From Calendula officinalis (lineage: Eukaryota; Streptophyta; Magnoliopsida; Asterales; Asteraceae), in NCBI GenBank assembly GCA_963853835.1, contig OY970820.1, positions 81,526,909-81,590,908 of the forward strand: a stretch of DNA of 64,000 nucleotides, in the 5' to 3' direction. Under the pieces are notes generated by a model. The model had not been told where the DNA came from. It ran no database searches and saw only the letters and a list, made by a program, of their open reading frames with translations. The translations under genes were made by a program, and so were the position numbers. Below, one piece after another: positions 21,885 to 34,954 of the stretch; positions within the stretch are counted from its first letter, which is position 1; each line of letters begins with the position of its first letter.

Positions 21885-22355
21885 TATGGTGTAAAAATTA
21901 ATTCCCTATTTTTATGGGCAATTGTTGATCCCTTCAACTAATTGGATGTAACTTATTTGCAATAACATTAGAGGTGTAATAGAGTCAAATGAGTCAATAA
22001 AATGGCATGCTCAAGCTCGACTCATACAAAATCCTGAATTCCGAAACGTAACTCGAGCTAGATCAAGGCATAATTGTCGAGCTCGAGCTCCAGTTTATTG
22101 AAATCGTCACTTCCAAAATTGATTAACTTTACCCGATTATAAGTAAAACCTCCAATTGAGTGAGACAAATACTTGTATAAATAGCATTACATTTTTATCG
22201 TGGGCTATTTTCAATAACAAGTATCTTATTGGGCCAAAACTAAACAAGTTGCTCGCTGTTGGGCCCAACCCCAATCAAATACTTTACCAAAATAAATTAA
22301 CCGAAAAACCCGGCCTATAACGTATTAACCAACCCAAACTTTCTCATGATAACCC
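21885..22355. other. Spacer between SINE and Harbinger
   Basis: AT-rich, no supported gene or repeat boundary. Confidence 0.45.
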
Positions 22356-22358
22356 TTA

Positions 22359-24156
22359 GACCGTCCGTTATGCACGACCGAATGGGGGGTCGCGACCGGC
22401 CACATGGACTTGCTCGACGCGTTGCCCCCGTTACACGGCCCCATGCTCGACGCGTCGACCCCTTGAACAGTCAGGGAGTCGACCGTTGGTGAACGGCTGG
22501 AAACGAAGGAATTAATGGGGCAACGACTATAAAAACGGTTAGTTTGCCCCACATCTCTTCAATTTTTACCATTTTTTTACCTTATAAATACCCAATCATT
22601 TTCTAAAAAATTTCACACTTCTCATTTCTTTTTTTCATACTTACTCACATCACACACACTATATTAAAAATGAGTTCCGACGATGAAATGAGTGTCGCTA
22701 ATTTCGTTTTTGGCGACGAGGAAGAGGACAGGGTTATACATCTTGGTTTTTTACAAACGGCGGTCGCGTTTCTTGAAGGTTCTAGTTCTACTATCCCTAG
22801 AACTCCTAGAAGATACGTGAATAGGGACCGTGGCGGTGCGAATGACCGTCTCGTGGCAGCTTACTTCGCTGAAAATCCGACGTATAACGAGCATGATTTT
22901 CGCAAACGTTTCAGGATGAGTCGTGATCTTTTCACACGCATTGTTCGCGATCTCACTAATACCGTCCCATTATTTGCGCAACGATATGATGCACTCGGGA
23001 ACCCAGGTACTTCTCCGCTAATGAGGTGCACGTCTGCAATTCGTCAGTTAGCATACGGGACCGTACCGGATGCTCTAGACGAATACTTACAAATTGGTGA
23101 GAAAACTAGCCGTGCTAGTCTCGCAGAGTTCTGTAAAGGGGTTATGCACTTGTATGGAGATGAGTTTCTGCGAAAGCCTACTCATACTGATGTGGCGAAG
23201 CTATACGCTTTTCATGAGGAGAAACATGGGTTTCCCGGTATGCTAGGAAGCATTGATTGTACTGATTGGCCTTGGGCTCAATGTCTAAATGCTTACCGTG
23301 GGCAATATGTTAGAGGGGATCACGGGAACGAACCATTCATCTTACTTGAAGCGGTTGCCTCACAAGATTTATGGATTTGGCAGGCGTTCTTTGGTGTCGT
23401 CGGGTCGAACAACGACATCAACGTGTTACAAGCATCCCATATTTTCAATGATCTCAAAGACGGGAAAGCACCTGAGGTACCCTTTTTGGCAAACGGTGTG
23501 TCTTACAAATGGGGATATTATCTTACTGACGGGATATATCCGGAATGGTCTGTTCTTGTTAAGTCCATTTCACACCCAAATGCGAATGATGTTAAGCGGG
23601 TGAACTACAAGAAAGCACACGAAGCTGCAAGGAACGACGTAGAACGAGCATTTGGCGTTCTAAAGAAAAAATGGGGTATAATAAAAACGGCTGCAAGGTC
23701 CCCAAATGTTAACAAAATAAGGGATATAATGTACACTTGTATCATATTACATAATATGATTATCAAAGACAAAGGCAGGGCCATATGTCCCGACTTTCAT
23801 CCGGAAGAGCGACATAGTGAAGCCGACCCCGTACGATCACATGAAGAAGTATTACAGGTTATCAGGGAGATCAATAATCAACAAACTCATCTTAATCTTA
23901 GATCTGATTTGGTGGAACACATTTGGAATCGACAAACCACCAGTAGTTTTTTTAATGTTTTTTTAATTACGTTTAATGTAATGTTTTAAATTATTTTTAA
24001 TGTAATGTTTTAATTATTAATGAAATTTAAATTTAAAAAAAAAAAGTCGATCGGTCACCCATTACGGGCATTTGGTCGCTGTCTGGTCGTGTGTTTGATC
24101 AGGAGAGAGAAAGCTGATGTGGCGCAGATGTGGCAGGGGTGACCAAATACGCAGTC
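22359..24156 (+). mobile_element. PIF/Harbinger element with uninterrupted transposase
   Basis: TTA is present on both sides (22356-22358 and 24157-24159). The inner tips, GACCGTCCGTTATG and (inward from the right) GACTGCGTATTTGG, are imperfect inverted repeats. The left end is GC-rich (GGTCGCGACC, CGACGCGTCGACCCC); a TATAAATA (about 22583-22590) lies about 80 bp before the ATG. There is no Myb-like ORF1. Length 1.8 kb. Confidence 0.83.
22670..23989 (+). CDS. PIF/Harbinger (HARBI1-type) DDE transposase, full length
   Basis: 439 residues without a break. The N-terminal half holds the helix-rich region (DFRKRFRMSRDLFTRIV, MRCTSAIRQLAYGTV) and EFLRKPTHTDVAKLY. The nuclease core has all three catalytic residues: Asp in MLGSIDCTDW, Asp in GSNNDINVL and Glu in DVERAFGVLKKKW, with GYYLTDGIYPEW and IILHNMIIKD between and after. 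The last about 15 residues after LVEHIWN are hydrophobic and look like read-through into former 3' UTR. The enzyme cuts and pastes elements at TWA targets, normally together with the ORF1 Myb-like protein, which this element lacks. It could act on the related termini nearby if expressed. Confidence 0.93.
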   Translation: MSSDDEMSVANFVFGDEEEDRVIHLGFLQTAVAFLEGSSSTIPRTPRRYVNRDRGGANDRLVAAYFAENPTYNEHDFRKRFRMSRDLFTRIVRDLTNTVPLFAQRYDALGNPGTSPLMRCTSAIRQLAYGTVPDALDEYLQIGEKTSRASLAEFCKGVMHLYGDEFLRKPTHTDVAKLYAFHEEKHGFPGMLGSIDCTDWPWAQCLNAYRGQYVRGDHGNEPFILLEAVASQDLWIWQAFFGVVGSNNDINVLQASHIFNDLKDGKAPEVPFLANGVSYKWGYYLTDGIYPEWSVLVKSISHPNANDVKRVNYKKAHEAARNDVERAFGVLKKKWGIIKTAARSPNVNKIRDIMYTCIILHNMIIKDKGRAICPDFHPEERHSEADPVRSHEEVLQVIREINNQQTHLNLRSDLVEHIWNRQTTSSFFNVFLITFNVMF

Positions 24157-24161
24157 TTAGG

Positions 24162-24410
24162 TTGATGTGCAAAAATATACCAGTTTTTTTTTATCATAAC
24201 CGGTCTAAACAGTTTTTTGTTAACCGGTCCTTAAAACGGGTTTAAAAACCGAAAAAACCAGTTTTAATCAGCCCAAACCAGTTTTAGCCGGATATACCCC
24301 GACCTACTGAAAACCGGTTTAAAGCCACTGGTTTTTTCCTAAAACCAGTTTTGACCTTCGTTAGCTAAACTTGAACCGGATTTTTTCTAAAAAAACAGTT
24401 TTTGCATCTA
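24162..24410. mobile_element. Probable non-autonomous hAT element rich in ACCGG/CCGGT words
   Basis: The left end TTGATGTGCAAAAATA and the right end inward TAGATGCAAAAACTG are similar. The interior is packed with AACCGG, CCGGTT and ACCAGTTTT words like the subterminal zones of the hAT element at 43733. No 8-bp duplication was found, so the limits are approximate. Confidence 0.5.
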
Positions 24411-24937
24411 CCAATTATGTAAATGATGAACATACGTAAAAAACTGACTAGGTGAGCTTTACAAGCCTAATATTTAATACTCAATCAAGTCGACTTCTAT
24501 TATCTGGGGCCAATCTCGAGCAACTCGTGAGTATTAGATCGACTCGGTTAGATGATCCCTAACACCATGTTCTAGAAGTTATAACTAAAACAAGAGAAAA
24601 TTAAGAAGAGAAATAAAGAGATTTTTTAGGAGTTTTTTTCATTTTTCGTGCTCCCGAGTAGGAAATAAGAGAAGAAATTCATAATATTTCGTGTTCCTGG
24701 AAAGAGGAAAAATATTACCAAATTTACAATTTCACCCTTAATATTTAAATTAATTATGATATTTTAAGGCTAATTAGGTAATTGAGTTTTTTTTTTCTAG
24801 ATAATCTTTTAGTAATTTTTCTACAAATCTTCCTATTTTTTAGAAGAAATTTAGGAAATAAATTTTAAGAAGAAAAATTATTCTTTCTTCTTTCCAATTC
24901 TCATCATGAATAAGTCACTAAAACTCAGCATAACTAA
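24411..24937. other. AT-rich spacer
   Basis: No supported feature was seen. Confidence 0.4.
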
Positions 24938-25289
24938 GGTTGTGGGGTATGGGTACCACAACTCACACCACTTTTTCCTGTCACATCATCTGTCACCTCA
25001 GCAACCACACCATCCCCACACCACATCATCTTTAGGAAATACCACCACATCACACCACACCATTTTATTCCATTAAATTTTAAATAAAATAAAAAAGAAA
25101 ATACCCACCACCCAATCACAAGCAAGCATCCATCAAAAAGCAACCCCCAACACCCGTTATGCCCCGTTGTGCGTTGCCTTGCCCCTCCACGCCCACCCCC
25201 ACGCCGTTTGGGGGGAAGGGAGGTGGTTCCTCCAAACCACCCCGCCATGGTCCCTCCACCCCACCCCCCACGGTCTCATACCGATAAGC
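24938..25289. mobile_element. Non-autonomous PIF/Harbinger deletion derivative
   Basis: The left end GGTTGTGGGGTATGGGTACC and the following CACACCATTTTATT stretch match the AT-rich end of 16529-18393. The right half, with ACGCCGTTTGGGG and an inward tip GGTATGAGACC, matches the GC-rich end. No ORF remains. The target duplication could not be fixed. Confidence 0.7.
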
Positions 25290-27584
25290 AGAAAAAGAAA
25301 AAACATATTTTGAACCTCCAACTTATCCACGTGATCATAAAATACCTGTTTTTTTATTTGTTGCAAATAAGTTCCCTGTAAATTACATAAATGATTTGTC
25401 TTATTTTTATTTAAACTTCTAGAAATATTCCATAAATCACATGTGAGGGGTAGAGTTTTTGTTTTATGCTAATCAATACATGTCATCTTGTATTTTATTG
25501 CCCGTACCCCCTAGTCCCCAACAAACCACTATAAGACCAATTGTACATTGTCATGTATGTTTATGTTACTAAGACAGCTTTTAAAGCATATCGACTAATC
25601 GAGTAAAACCCATATTTCTTCCCGTTCACAATTCTGGATAAAAGTATACATACGATCGAGGGTCTATTGAAAGGCGGAAATACCTTTTTGTAAACTTTCT
25701 TATCATGTTAAATCGTAAAATTTAATATACATCTGTCATATATCCAAATTTGGATAATGCAAGATGAGTACAAGAAAAGAAAATGACAAATTTGCATTGA
25801 GTTGTAGATTAGAGGTTGTGGTTGATGATAGTGATTTATGTGGTTGGGTCACATGATCAAAGGCATGGGTGATCATGTGGCTTCTTCAAATATTTTGGCT
25901 CAATATAGTTACTTCTAGTGGCTAGTGGCATGCATTTACTAACCTAGATTTGTCAACTTCAATTATTCATTCCATATTGTTCTTTATTTTTTTAAGTCTG
26001 ACAATGAAAATTACAAGCAAAAACTGGTATAATTAAATAAAAGATGGTAGAAACCATTTACACATTGTTTGATAACATGTGGATTAATATTTTAATAATA
26101 CATAGTTATGAATGAAGTTCTTAGATCTATCTGATTAAGAGGAAAAAAAGATTGATATATTTATATTTTTAGATGCTAAGCTAAGAGGGATTACCAAACA
26201 CTATAACTAAAAGAGGGCATACCAAACAACCCAATTCAAAACAGAAACTGTGTATCTAAGTATGTTAAAAATATATTAATGATGCAACTTGGATGATGTT
26301 TAGTTCATTTTGTCATCTGTTATACCTAAAGTCATATGTTTGATTTCAAAGCAATGAAAGAGTTAAGTAGGGACATGGACCACTGATTTCGACACCATAT
26401 CATTTAATTTCGAGTCTAGTATATTCGGCTAAGTTTGCGTACATGGTTTTCACAAATCGTGTCATATCTGGTATAAGTGATCCTTATTGAGTGTTTGGAA
26501 AAACTTATACACTTTGGAAACTTCTAAATTCGTCTCTTAAACTTATCAATTTGAGGTTAATGGCCTAAATAAGCTACAAGTTTAAGCTTATAAAGCTACA
26601 TAAAAACGAGTTTATCGGCGTTTCTGAATTTCAATAAGTTGATAAGTTCTGATAATATATTTAAATTGATGAGAAATAGATAATTGTGGGCCCAAGTTAT
26701 TTTCAATATCCTTTTTCCCACATAGTCTGATTTTTTGAAAATGAGCCCCTAAATCTTGTGGGCCCTAGTGGCACATGCTCAGGACCTCCCTGTTTGAATC
26801 CGACGATCGACTTCAATCTGGTTCCAACTTAGTTTTGAAATCAGTTACGGATGGCCAACCGGTTTTTTGCCCACCTCTAGTACTGTGGACCATAACAATT
26901 AATGGACCAGATTTCCCAGCTGGTTAATAGTGACCCAAAATCGCCATCACAGTCCATTTTACAATAATTCAAGGTCAAAATCCTCTTTCGATTTTTGTAG
27001 TTGTTTCAATATTAAATTTCTATCTGATTCTGACTAAAAAATCTGAAATTGTATCATTTCGATCTATACAGTGAATTGAGATTAAGCAGAGGTCGAAACA
27101 AAAACCATCCTGATTATACATTAATAAAATAATGTCGTACCTAATTACTCTGTTATGCTTAATATTCATATAACCTTCTTATTCTTCCCTGTTAAATATT
27201 TTAAATAATTATTTAATATATTACCCATTTGGATACGCATCAAATATTTCCTTTGTCTCATAAAAATTACAGCATTAATATTTGTTTAAATGGCTTAAAA
27301 GTCGTTCATAAAGTGCATAAGAAGTGCCAAAATAACGTTGTTTAGGATTTAGTTATGCATGGAAGGTTGTTAAAAAAAAGGCGGGTATTCTATAGCTAGT
27401 GTAAATGGTCCCCGTGAAGAGGGGCAGTTGTTTTATATGTGAAATTGCATGTGATGAAAATGAGCTTTGTGGACCTCCGACGTGAGGCCAAAGACTGAAC
27501 TCAATAAGTGTATAATGAAATAGGTCCCAAAATATAGAATACTTGGGAAACCGAGACATGGTCTAATACCCACATACCTTTTAT
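25290..27584. other. Long AT-rich spacer left of the copia element
   Basis: No gene with start, splice sites or a recognisable product was found. Around 26480-26640 there are TAAGCTTATAAGC-like hairpin words that may be MITE debris. Confidence 0.45.
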
Positions 27585-27589
27585 ATACT

Positions 27590-28210
27590 TGTTAGAGCAA
27601 AACACAGATCAACTTATTACTGATGCTGCAGTTAGTACTGACAATAATTAGTACTGATGGGGCAGAACATGTTACTACTGATGAAGTTGATACTGGTGTA
27701 TACTATAACTAAAGTTTACTACTGATCATGCAAAGATTGAAGATACTACTGATCTTAGTAGTTACTACTGACGATGGTTTCTGGACTTACTACTGATCAC
27801 CAGACTTACTACTGATGTTACATATTTACTACTGGTGATGAGTTTTACTACTGATACGCGTTTTTGAAGAATATCAAGTCCGAGATCTTCGTAGAGATAG
27901 TTATAGAATGTAAATCAATGTATATCTTTTATTATTCGATGTAAAGCAAGTCCTAGAATAACTAGGGTAAATAGTTTAGCTTCAAGGACTATTATAAATA
28001 GTTCCTTACGAATTGTAAACGTACGTGTGTATTGTTAACTCAATAATATACATTGAAGCTTTTTGTGAAGCTGTGTTCTTAATACTTTCGCATATTATTT
28101 ACAGTTCATCGTTCTTAATTACATTGATATAGTGTTGATCCGCTGCAACTTCTATATTCAATTAGATTTAAAGTGTTTATTAACTTCTCTATAGTTAATC
28201 GATCCTGACA
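27590..28210 (+). repeat. 5' LTR of the copia element
   Basis: It begins TGTTAGAGCAAAACAC and ends ATCGATCCTGACA. The first 270 bp hold about a dozen TACTACTGAT/TACTACTGGT-type words, all on one strand. A TATA box TATAAATA at 27993-28000 probably drives the genomic transcript. Confidence 0.96.
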
Positions 28211-28212
28211 AG

Positions 28213-28224
28213 TGGTATCAGAGC
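28213..28224 (+). other. Primer-binding site for initiator tRNA-Met
   Basis: TGGTATCAGAGC lies 2 nt after the LTR, the standard priming site in plant copia elements. Confidence 0.93.
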
Positions 28225-28298
28225 TTATTGGTTCTAGATCTACGATTTGTTAAGAACAACAAAAAGTTTTAATCTTTAAAACATACACATTATTCATC

Positions 28299-29435
28299 AT
28301 GACTGATAATAATGAAAGCACTCAGGCCAACAAAATTCCTATACTCACTCCCAACAACTTTGGGATGTGGAAGAATCGTATTAAGCAATACATGCTTATT
28401 ACAGATTATTCTATGTGGGAAGTTGTCCTTGAAGGAAACAAAACTGGTCCTGGTCAAGCAAGCAGCTCTGCAACTGAGGCAGACAAACTCAAGTGTGAGA
28501 AGGAAAAGAAGGACAAGGGCATCGAACTCAAAGCTCTAAGCACTCTCCTACTGGCCATTCCTAACGATTATCAACATCTCTTTGTTGAGTATGATGATGC
28601 TAAGGTACTATGGGAAGCACTGGAGAAGAGATTTGTTGGGACCAAGAGCACCAAAAGGAACATGAAGTCTGTTCTCAAACAAGACTTTGAAAATTTCAAA
28701 GGAAAACCCAATGAAACACTCACTCAAGTGTTTGACAGATTCAACAAGCTAATTGGTGAACTTAACCAGGTTGGGGTTAAGATGGATCAAGAAGATGTCA
28801 ACATGAAGTTCCTAAGATCTCTTAGTGAAGAATGGGCCATGTATACTGTGGTATATAGACAAAGAGATGCTTTAGAAGAAAAAGAGTTGGATGAACTCTA
28901 CAATGATCTCAGAGTATTTGAAACTGAGGTAAACCAAAAGAACCCTTCTATTTCTTCTAATAATGCTGCATTTGTCTCTAGTACAGGTCAAGGTCAGGAA
29001 ACCTTCACAGGAAAGGCTGCAGATTCTGAGGATGCTGCAAGAGAATCCTTCTTCACTAGTCATGTGCATACTGCATTGATTAGTGATGACTTGGAACAAT
29101 TGAACCCAGATGATCTTGAGGAGATGGATCTTAAATGGCAGATGGCTATGCTGAGCCTAAGGACAAAAAGATTCTTAAAGAGAACTGGTAGGACAAGCCT
29201 CAACTTCAACAAAGGTGACAAAGCTGGATTTGACAAAACTAAAGTCAAATGTTACAACTGTAACAACCTTGGTCACTTTGCAAAAGAATGTCCTCAGCCA
29301 GACAAAAGATCAAAATCAACTGCCCTTGTATCACAACAAGGACAAGGTTATGACTGGAGCTTCCAAGCAGAAGAGCATGCTCAAAATCAAGCTCTCATGA
29401 CCTTTACTGATAACAAAACTGAGGTAAAAACCTAA
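28299..29435 (+). pseudogene. Copia gag, separated from pol by a frameshift and a stop
   Basis: 378 residues from MTDNNESTQANKIPIL. The N-terminal copia gag region (NNFGMWKNRIKQYML) and the UBN2-type capsid region (LLLAIPNDYQHLF, RFVGTKSTKRNMKSVL) are followed by a CCHC zinc knuckle CYNCNNLGHFAKECP near residue 315. The frame ends at a TAA at 29433-29435. Shifting by one base just before it lets the reading continue as KPKPCTSECAKIV, so a 1-nt indel in the A-run is likely. In the cell, gag forms the particle and packages the RNA. Confidence 0.88.
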
Positions 29436-30867
29436 ACCTTGTACTTCTGAATGTGCTAAAATTGTTTAAAACTTAGAAAAAGAAAACAATAAATTAAATG
29501 AAGATTTAGCAAAAGCAGTGAGAAGAAATCATGAATTTGATGGTGTGATTACTGATCAAGAACATCAAATAAAGGTGTACCAGATGATTGATCAAAGGAT
29601 AAAAGAAGAATTGCTTCAGGCTGTGGATGAGAAAGAATTTTATGAAATAAAAAATAAAGAACTAACAAGTAAATTAGAAGAATGTCAACTTGAAATTGAA
29701 CAAAATAAATTAACAATTAAAAAGTTTGAAAGAAGCACTAAAATTCTTGATGAATTAACTAATAATCAAACTACAGAAAAAGTTGTTCATGGGGTGGGAT
29801 ATCATGCTGTACCACCTCCATATAAAATCATTCCACCACTTAAAAACAGTTCAGAAAGAATCATTAATGAATTAAAAACTGAAAATCAAACTGAATCACA
29901 TAATGAAACATCTGAATCAAATGATTCTTCTGATGATGATCAATCAATTGAATTTATAATCTCTCAAACTGAATCACCAAAATCAATTGATACAAGTTTT
30001 CACACAGCTCAAAGTCCAAATGATTCTCCTAAATATGATGCAGAAAACATACCCAAAATTCTAAAAAGGGGAAACCAAAGAAATAGGAACCAACTCTTAG
30101 AACAAAGAAAAATCATAAAGGCTCAAGATAATAAATTAAAATGTGTTATTTGCAACAAAGTGAACCATTTAGCAAAGGATTGTCACTTCAATCCAATAAA
30201 CTGCAAAGAGTTAAAGGAATTTAAGATCTTTAAAGAAAATGCAAAAACTCAAAAGTTAAAAGATACTACTGGTCCTTCAGTAGTAAATAAACTCAAAACT
30301 CCAATTGCTGAAACTCCAAGATTTGGAAGAAGTGCACCAAGATTTGTGCAAAACAGAAGAGTTGGAAGCCCAAAGAACAGCAATTACTTCAAGAACAATG
30401 GAAAATCCAATCAAAATAAACAATATTTTAAATTTTCCAACACCAGTAAAAACTTTAACAACTTTACTACTGGTGTTAACCCTAATTATAATGCTGTATG
30501 GTACCAGTACAAGAATACTACTGGTAAAAACCCTAATTACAAAAATACTACTGCTCCCAAAACAACTTTCAAAGATACTACTGGTAAAAACCCTAAAAAC
30601 ACTACTGGTCATTCTAAACATGGTAAGTACCAAAATACTACTGGTCCATCAGTAGTAAAGTATTCAAAAGCAAAAAATCACGGGTATAAACCAAGATCAG
30701 TAGGAAATTCTCCCACCAGTAATACTTTCAAAAGGGCAGTAGTAAAACAAAACACCAGTACTAAACAAGTATGGGTACCAAAAGTGTTTAAAGTTAAATC
30801 TCCCAAAGCTTATTTCTCAAAGGATGAACCCAAGACATATAAAGCTTGGGTTCCCAAACTTAACTAA
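29431..30867 (+). pseudogene. gag-pol linker region with coiled coil and second zinc knuckle
   Basis: After the shifted junction a TAA at about 29473-29475 interrupts it. The frame then stays open from 29518 to the TAA at 30865-30867. The first 130 residues are coiled-coil-like (LEECQLEIEQNKLTIKKFER). A CCHC motif CVICNKVNHLAKDCH follows near residue 215. The last third is Asn/Thr/Gly-rich with repeated NTTG units encoded by the dispersed TACTACTGGT word. A frame change at about 30860 separates it from the protease. Confidence 0.78.
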
Positions 30868-30881
30868 TCCTTTACTCACTT

Positions 30882-33800
30882 GTGCAGAGCATTCAGATCC
30901 CAGAAGAAGGAAGAACATGGCATATTGATAGTGGATGCTCAAGGCACATGACTGGAAATCTGCAAATTCTTAAAGATTTCAAGTCATTTGATGGAGGATA
31001 TGTGGATTTTGGTGAGAATCCCCAAGGAGGTAAGATTACAGGTAAAGGTACTGTTACTAATGGCAAAATTACCTTTGATAATGTATTTTATGTAGCTGAA
31101 CTAAAATACAATCTTGTCAGTGTGTCTCAAGTTTGTGATAAAAAGAACAAAATTCTGTTCACAGACATTGAGTGCATCATTCTTTCTCCTGATTTTATTT
31201 TAGATGAAAAATATGTTGTTTTAAGAACTCCAAGGAGAAACAATGTGTATTGCCTAGATATAGGGGGAGAACTCATTTCTACAAATGAGGTCAACTGTTT
31301 TATATCCAAGGCAAACACTACTGAATCAGAACTATGGCATTGAAGGATGTGTCACACAAATTTCAAAAACATGAACAATTTAGTAAAAAGAAATCTGGTC
31401 ATTGGACTACCTCAAAAACAATTCATGTGTGATCATCATTGTGTTGCATGCCTAAAAGGTAAACAACACAAGACTTCTCATAAGTCCAAAACTGTGAACT
31501 CTATTTCTGTTCCTTTACAGCTCTTACATATGGACCTTTTTGGACCTACAAATGTAATGAGTATTGGAAAGAAACAATATTGTCTTGTTATTACTGATGA
31601 CTTTTCCAGATATACATGGGTTTTCTTTCTCAGGACAAAGGATGAAACAAGTGAACTCATAAAGAACTTAATTGTCAAACTGGAGAACACATCTGATCAA
31701 AAAGTTAAAGCCATAAGATGTGATAATGGCACACAATTTAAAAATGCTAACTTAATTAACTTTTGTGATCTTAAAGGTATTGACAGGCAATACAGCTCAC
31801 CTAGAACTCCACAACAAAATGGTGTAGCTGAAAGAAGAAATAGAACCATCATTGAAGCAGCAAGATCAATGCTTGCAGACTCAAAATTACCAATTACTTT
31901 TTGGGCAGAAGCTGTTAATACTGCTTGTTATGTTCAAAACAGAGTATTAATAGTGAAGCCACATTTTAAAACACCATATGAACTTTTTAATAAAAGAAAA
32001 CCTTCAATAAGTTTTTTAAAATCATTTGGTTGTCCTTGTACTATTTTGATTACAAGAGAACAAATTGGTAAGTTTGACTGCAAATCTGATGATGAAATCT
32101 TTGTGGGATATTCTACTCAAAGCAAATCATATAGAGTATTCAACAAAAGACTAAGGATAATTGAAGAAAGCATCAATGTATCCTTTAATGAAAATGTACC
32201 TAATGAACAAGGAAATGGTCCAGATTGGCTATTTGACATAGACAATCTAACCAAATCCTTTAATTCTAACATGAATTTCAATGCAGGTAATTCAAATTGT
32301 CCCAATCAAAAAGAAGGAACATCATCAGTTAATACTGGTCAAGAGGAGATGAGATACATTGTAGTTAATACTGCTCCAATAGTTAATACTGATGTCAGTA
32401 ATAACTCAAGTTCTGGAACCAGTAGTAACTCTGAGAATGAGGACAGTAGTAATTCAAATACTACTGATACCAGTAATAGTACTCAAAATACTACTGGTCC
32501 CAACATTAACCTAGATTCTCAAGATACTACTGATACCAGTAACAACAATAATACTACTGATCTCAATGAAGACAATAGCAGTAGTAACTCTGACCAAGAT
32601 GATGATGAACCAAACTTCAATGACAATGAAGGATCACCAGAAGAACAATTGCCTGAGACAAATGAGTCCAATCTTGAAAATCAACTAGTAGTTGATAAAA
32701 CTACAACCACAAGAACTCAGAAAAACCATCCATTAGACCTTGTTCTAAGTGATGTTAACTCACCACTTCAAACAAGAAGCAAATTAAATAAAAGCCTAAC
32801 TGCAAACATGTGTAATATAAGTCTTATTTCTAATGAGTGTATGTTTGAATGCTTTTTGTCTCAGGATGAACCAAAGAAGATCCAACAAGCAATGAAGGAC
32901 TCAAACTGGATTGAGGCAATGCAAGAAGAACTCCTTCAATTTAAGTTACAAGCTGTTTGGACACTTGTACCTCTACCCAAAGGAAAAAGAGCCATTGGAA
33001 CAAGATGGATCTTCAGAAACAAGAAAGATGAAAGAGGTACAGTGATCAAGAACAAAGCCAGACTTGTAGCCCAAGGATACACTCAAGAAGAAGGAATAGA
33101 CTATGATGAAGTATATGCTCCTGTTGCTAGAATTGAAGCCATAAGAATATTTCTAGCATATGCTTCATTCAAGAAATTCAAAGTCTATCAAATTGATGTT
33201 AAGAGTGCATTCTTATATGGGAAGATTGAAGAAGAGGTCTATGTATGCCAACCTCCAGGTTTTGAAGATCCAAAACATGGTGATTATGTGTTCAAATTGG
33301 ATAAAGCTCTGTATGGCCTACATCAGGCACCAAGAGCATGGTATGACACATTATCATCATACCTATTGAAGAACAACTTTAAAAGAGGAGCCATTGACAA
33401 AACTCTGTTTACAAAGAAAGTCAAAGATGATATACTACTGGTACAAATTTATGTAGATGATATCATCTTTGGCTCAACCAATGATTTATTATGCAAAGAA
33501 TTTGAAGAACTGATGCAAATTAAATTCAAGATGAGCTCTATGGGTCCAATGAACTTCTTCCTTGTACTCCAAGTCAATCAAAGAACTGATGGTATTTTGA
33601 TAAATCAATCAAAATATGTCAAAGACATCTTGGAAAAGTTTGATTTGAAAGACAGTAAAAGTGCCAGTACACCAATGGAAACACACAAACACCTACATCC
33701 TGATGTTGAGGGGGAGGATGTAGATGAACACTTATATAGATCAATGATAGGTTCTTTGATGTACTTAACTGCATCAAGACCTGACATTATGTATAGTGTT

Positions 33801-34394
33801 TGTGTGTGTGCAAGATATCAAGCAAGACCCAAAGAACTACACTTGCAGGATGTTAAAAGAATATTCAGATACTTGAAAGGCAAACCATCACTAGGTCTAT
33901 GGTATCCACATGATTCACCATTTGAACTCATAGCCTACACAGATAGTGACTATGGAGGAGAATGTCAAGATAGAAAGTCTACTACTGGTGGATGTCAATT
34001 CTTTGGATCAAGACTGGTGTCATGGCAATGTAAGAAGCAAACAAATGTATCAACATCAACTACTGAAGCAGAATATGTAGCTGCATCTGCTTGCTGTGCT
34101 CAAGTACTATGGATTCAAAATCAGCTTCTAGACTTTGGTATCTCTATCCTTAAAACTCCTATTTTTATTGATAATCAAAGTGCTATTAGTATTGTGAATA
34201 ATCCAGTAAAACACTCAAAAACTAAACACATTGAAATAAGATTTCACTTTATAAGAGATTGTAATGAAAAGAAATTAATCAAAGTAGTTAAAATCCATAC
34301 TGATGATCAATTAGCAGATCTTTTTACAAAAGCATTTGATGTAGGAAGATTCAACTTCTTGGTTAGCAGTATTGGAATGATTTTGATAACTTAA
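30882..34394 (+). pseudogene. Copia pol: protease, integrase, reverse transcriptase, RNase H
   Basis: One frame with a single internal TGA at 31341-31343, in the pre-integrase zinc region (ELWH-stop-RMCHTNF, where relatives have Arg). The protease active site is in WHIDSGCSRHMTGN. The integrase HHCC end is CVACLKGKQH; its catalytic residues are in HMDLFGP, RCDNGTQF and QQNGVAERRNR. An Asn/Ser/Asp-rich linker (about 32320-32660) is full of the dispersed word. The RT reads WIFRNKKDERG, QIDVKSAFL and YVDDI; RNase H reads YTDSDYGG, TEAEYVA and IDNQSAI. Non-consensus residues at FFLVLQV (family FFLGLQ) and RCDNG (family RSDNG) suggest decay or a non-autonomous line. Confidence 0.92.
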
Positions 34395-34954
34395 AATCTC
34401 ACTTAAAATCATGTGTAAAGTTATTGTTGTAAAATATTATTTATTTACTTAAGTGTTTTACTACTGGTATATCTGTACTACTGGTGTGTAGGCATGTGCA
34501 CAAAATACTACTGGTAGTTAAATACTACTGGTGTGTATTAGGTATACATGAATACTACTGGTGGTCAGTACTACTGGTATTCACATATACTACTGGTCTT
34601 GTGTGTTAGTGGTTACTACTGATGTCTATAGTTACTACTGATGTCAAAATCCTTAGTCACTACTAATGTTGGTAGATACTACTGACGTTTTACTACTGAT
34701 ATCTTATTTACTACTGGTCTTTCAGAAACAAAATTACCAAACTAACCCCCATGAAAATAACCGTTATGTTATGATTCGAAGGACATTTTAGTAGTTTTGC
34801 AGGTTAAATCGAAAGATATAAAAGGCGGCAGTCGATTAGTTTAGCATTATCTTCACTTCGATTTGCTAAATCCTCTCGATAAACCCTAGCTTACGATCAA
34901 AAACCCTTCGTCAATAACAAAATTCACTCCTGTTCTTCACAAAATTCAACAAAA
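34395..34954 (+). repeat. Post-pol spacer with a dense TACTACTGGT array
   Basis: Between about 34458 and 34723 there are about thirteen copies of TACTACTGGT, TACTACTGAT or one-base variants, all on the plus strand, at irregular spacing of about 15-35 bp. The remaining about 230 bp lead into the extra ORF and may hold its own promoter: TATAAAAGGCGG lies at 34818-34829, about 125 bp before the ATG. Confidence 0.88.
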
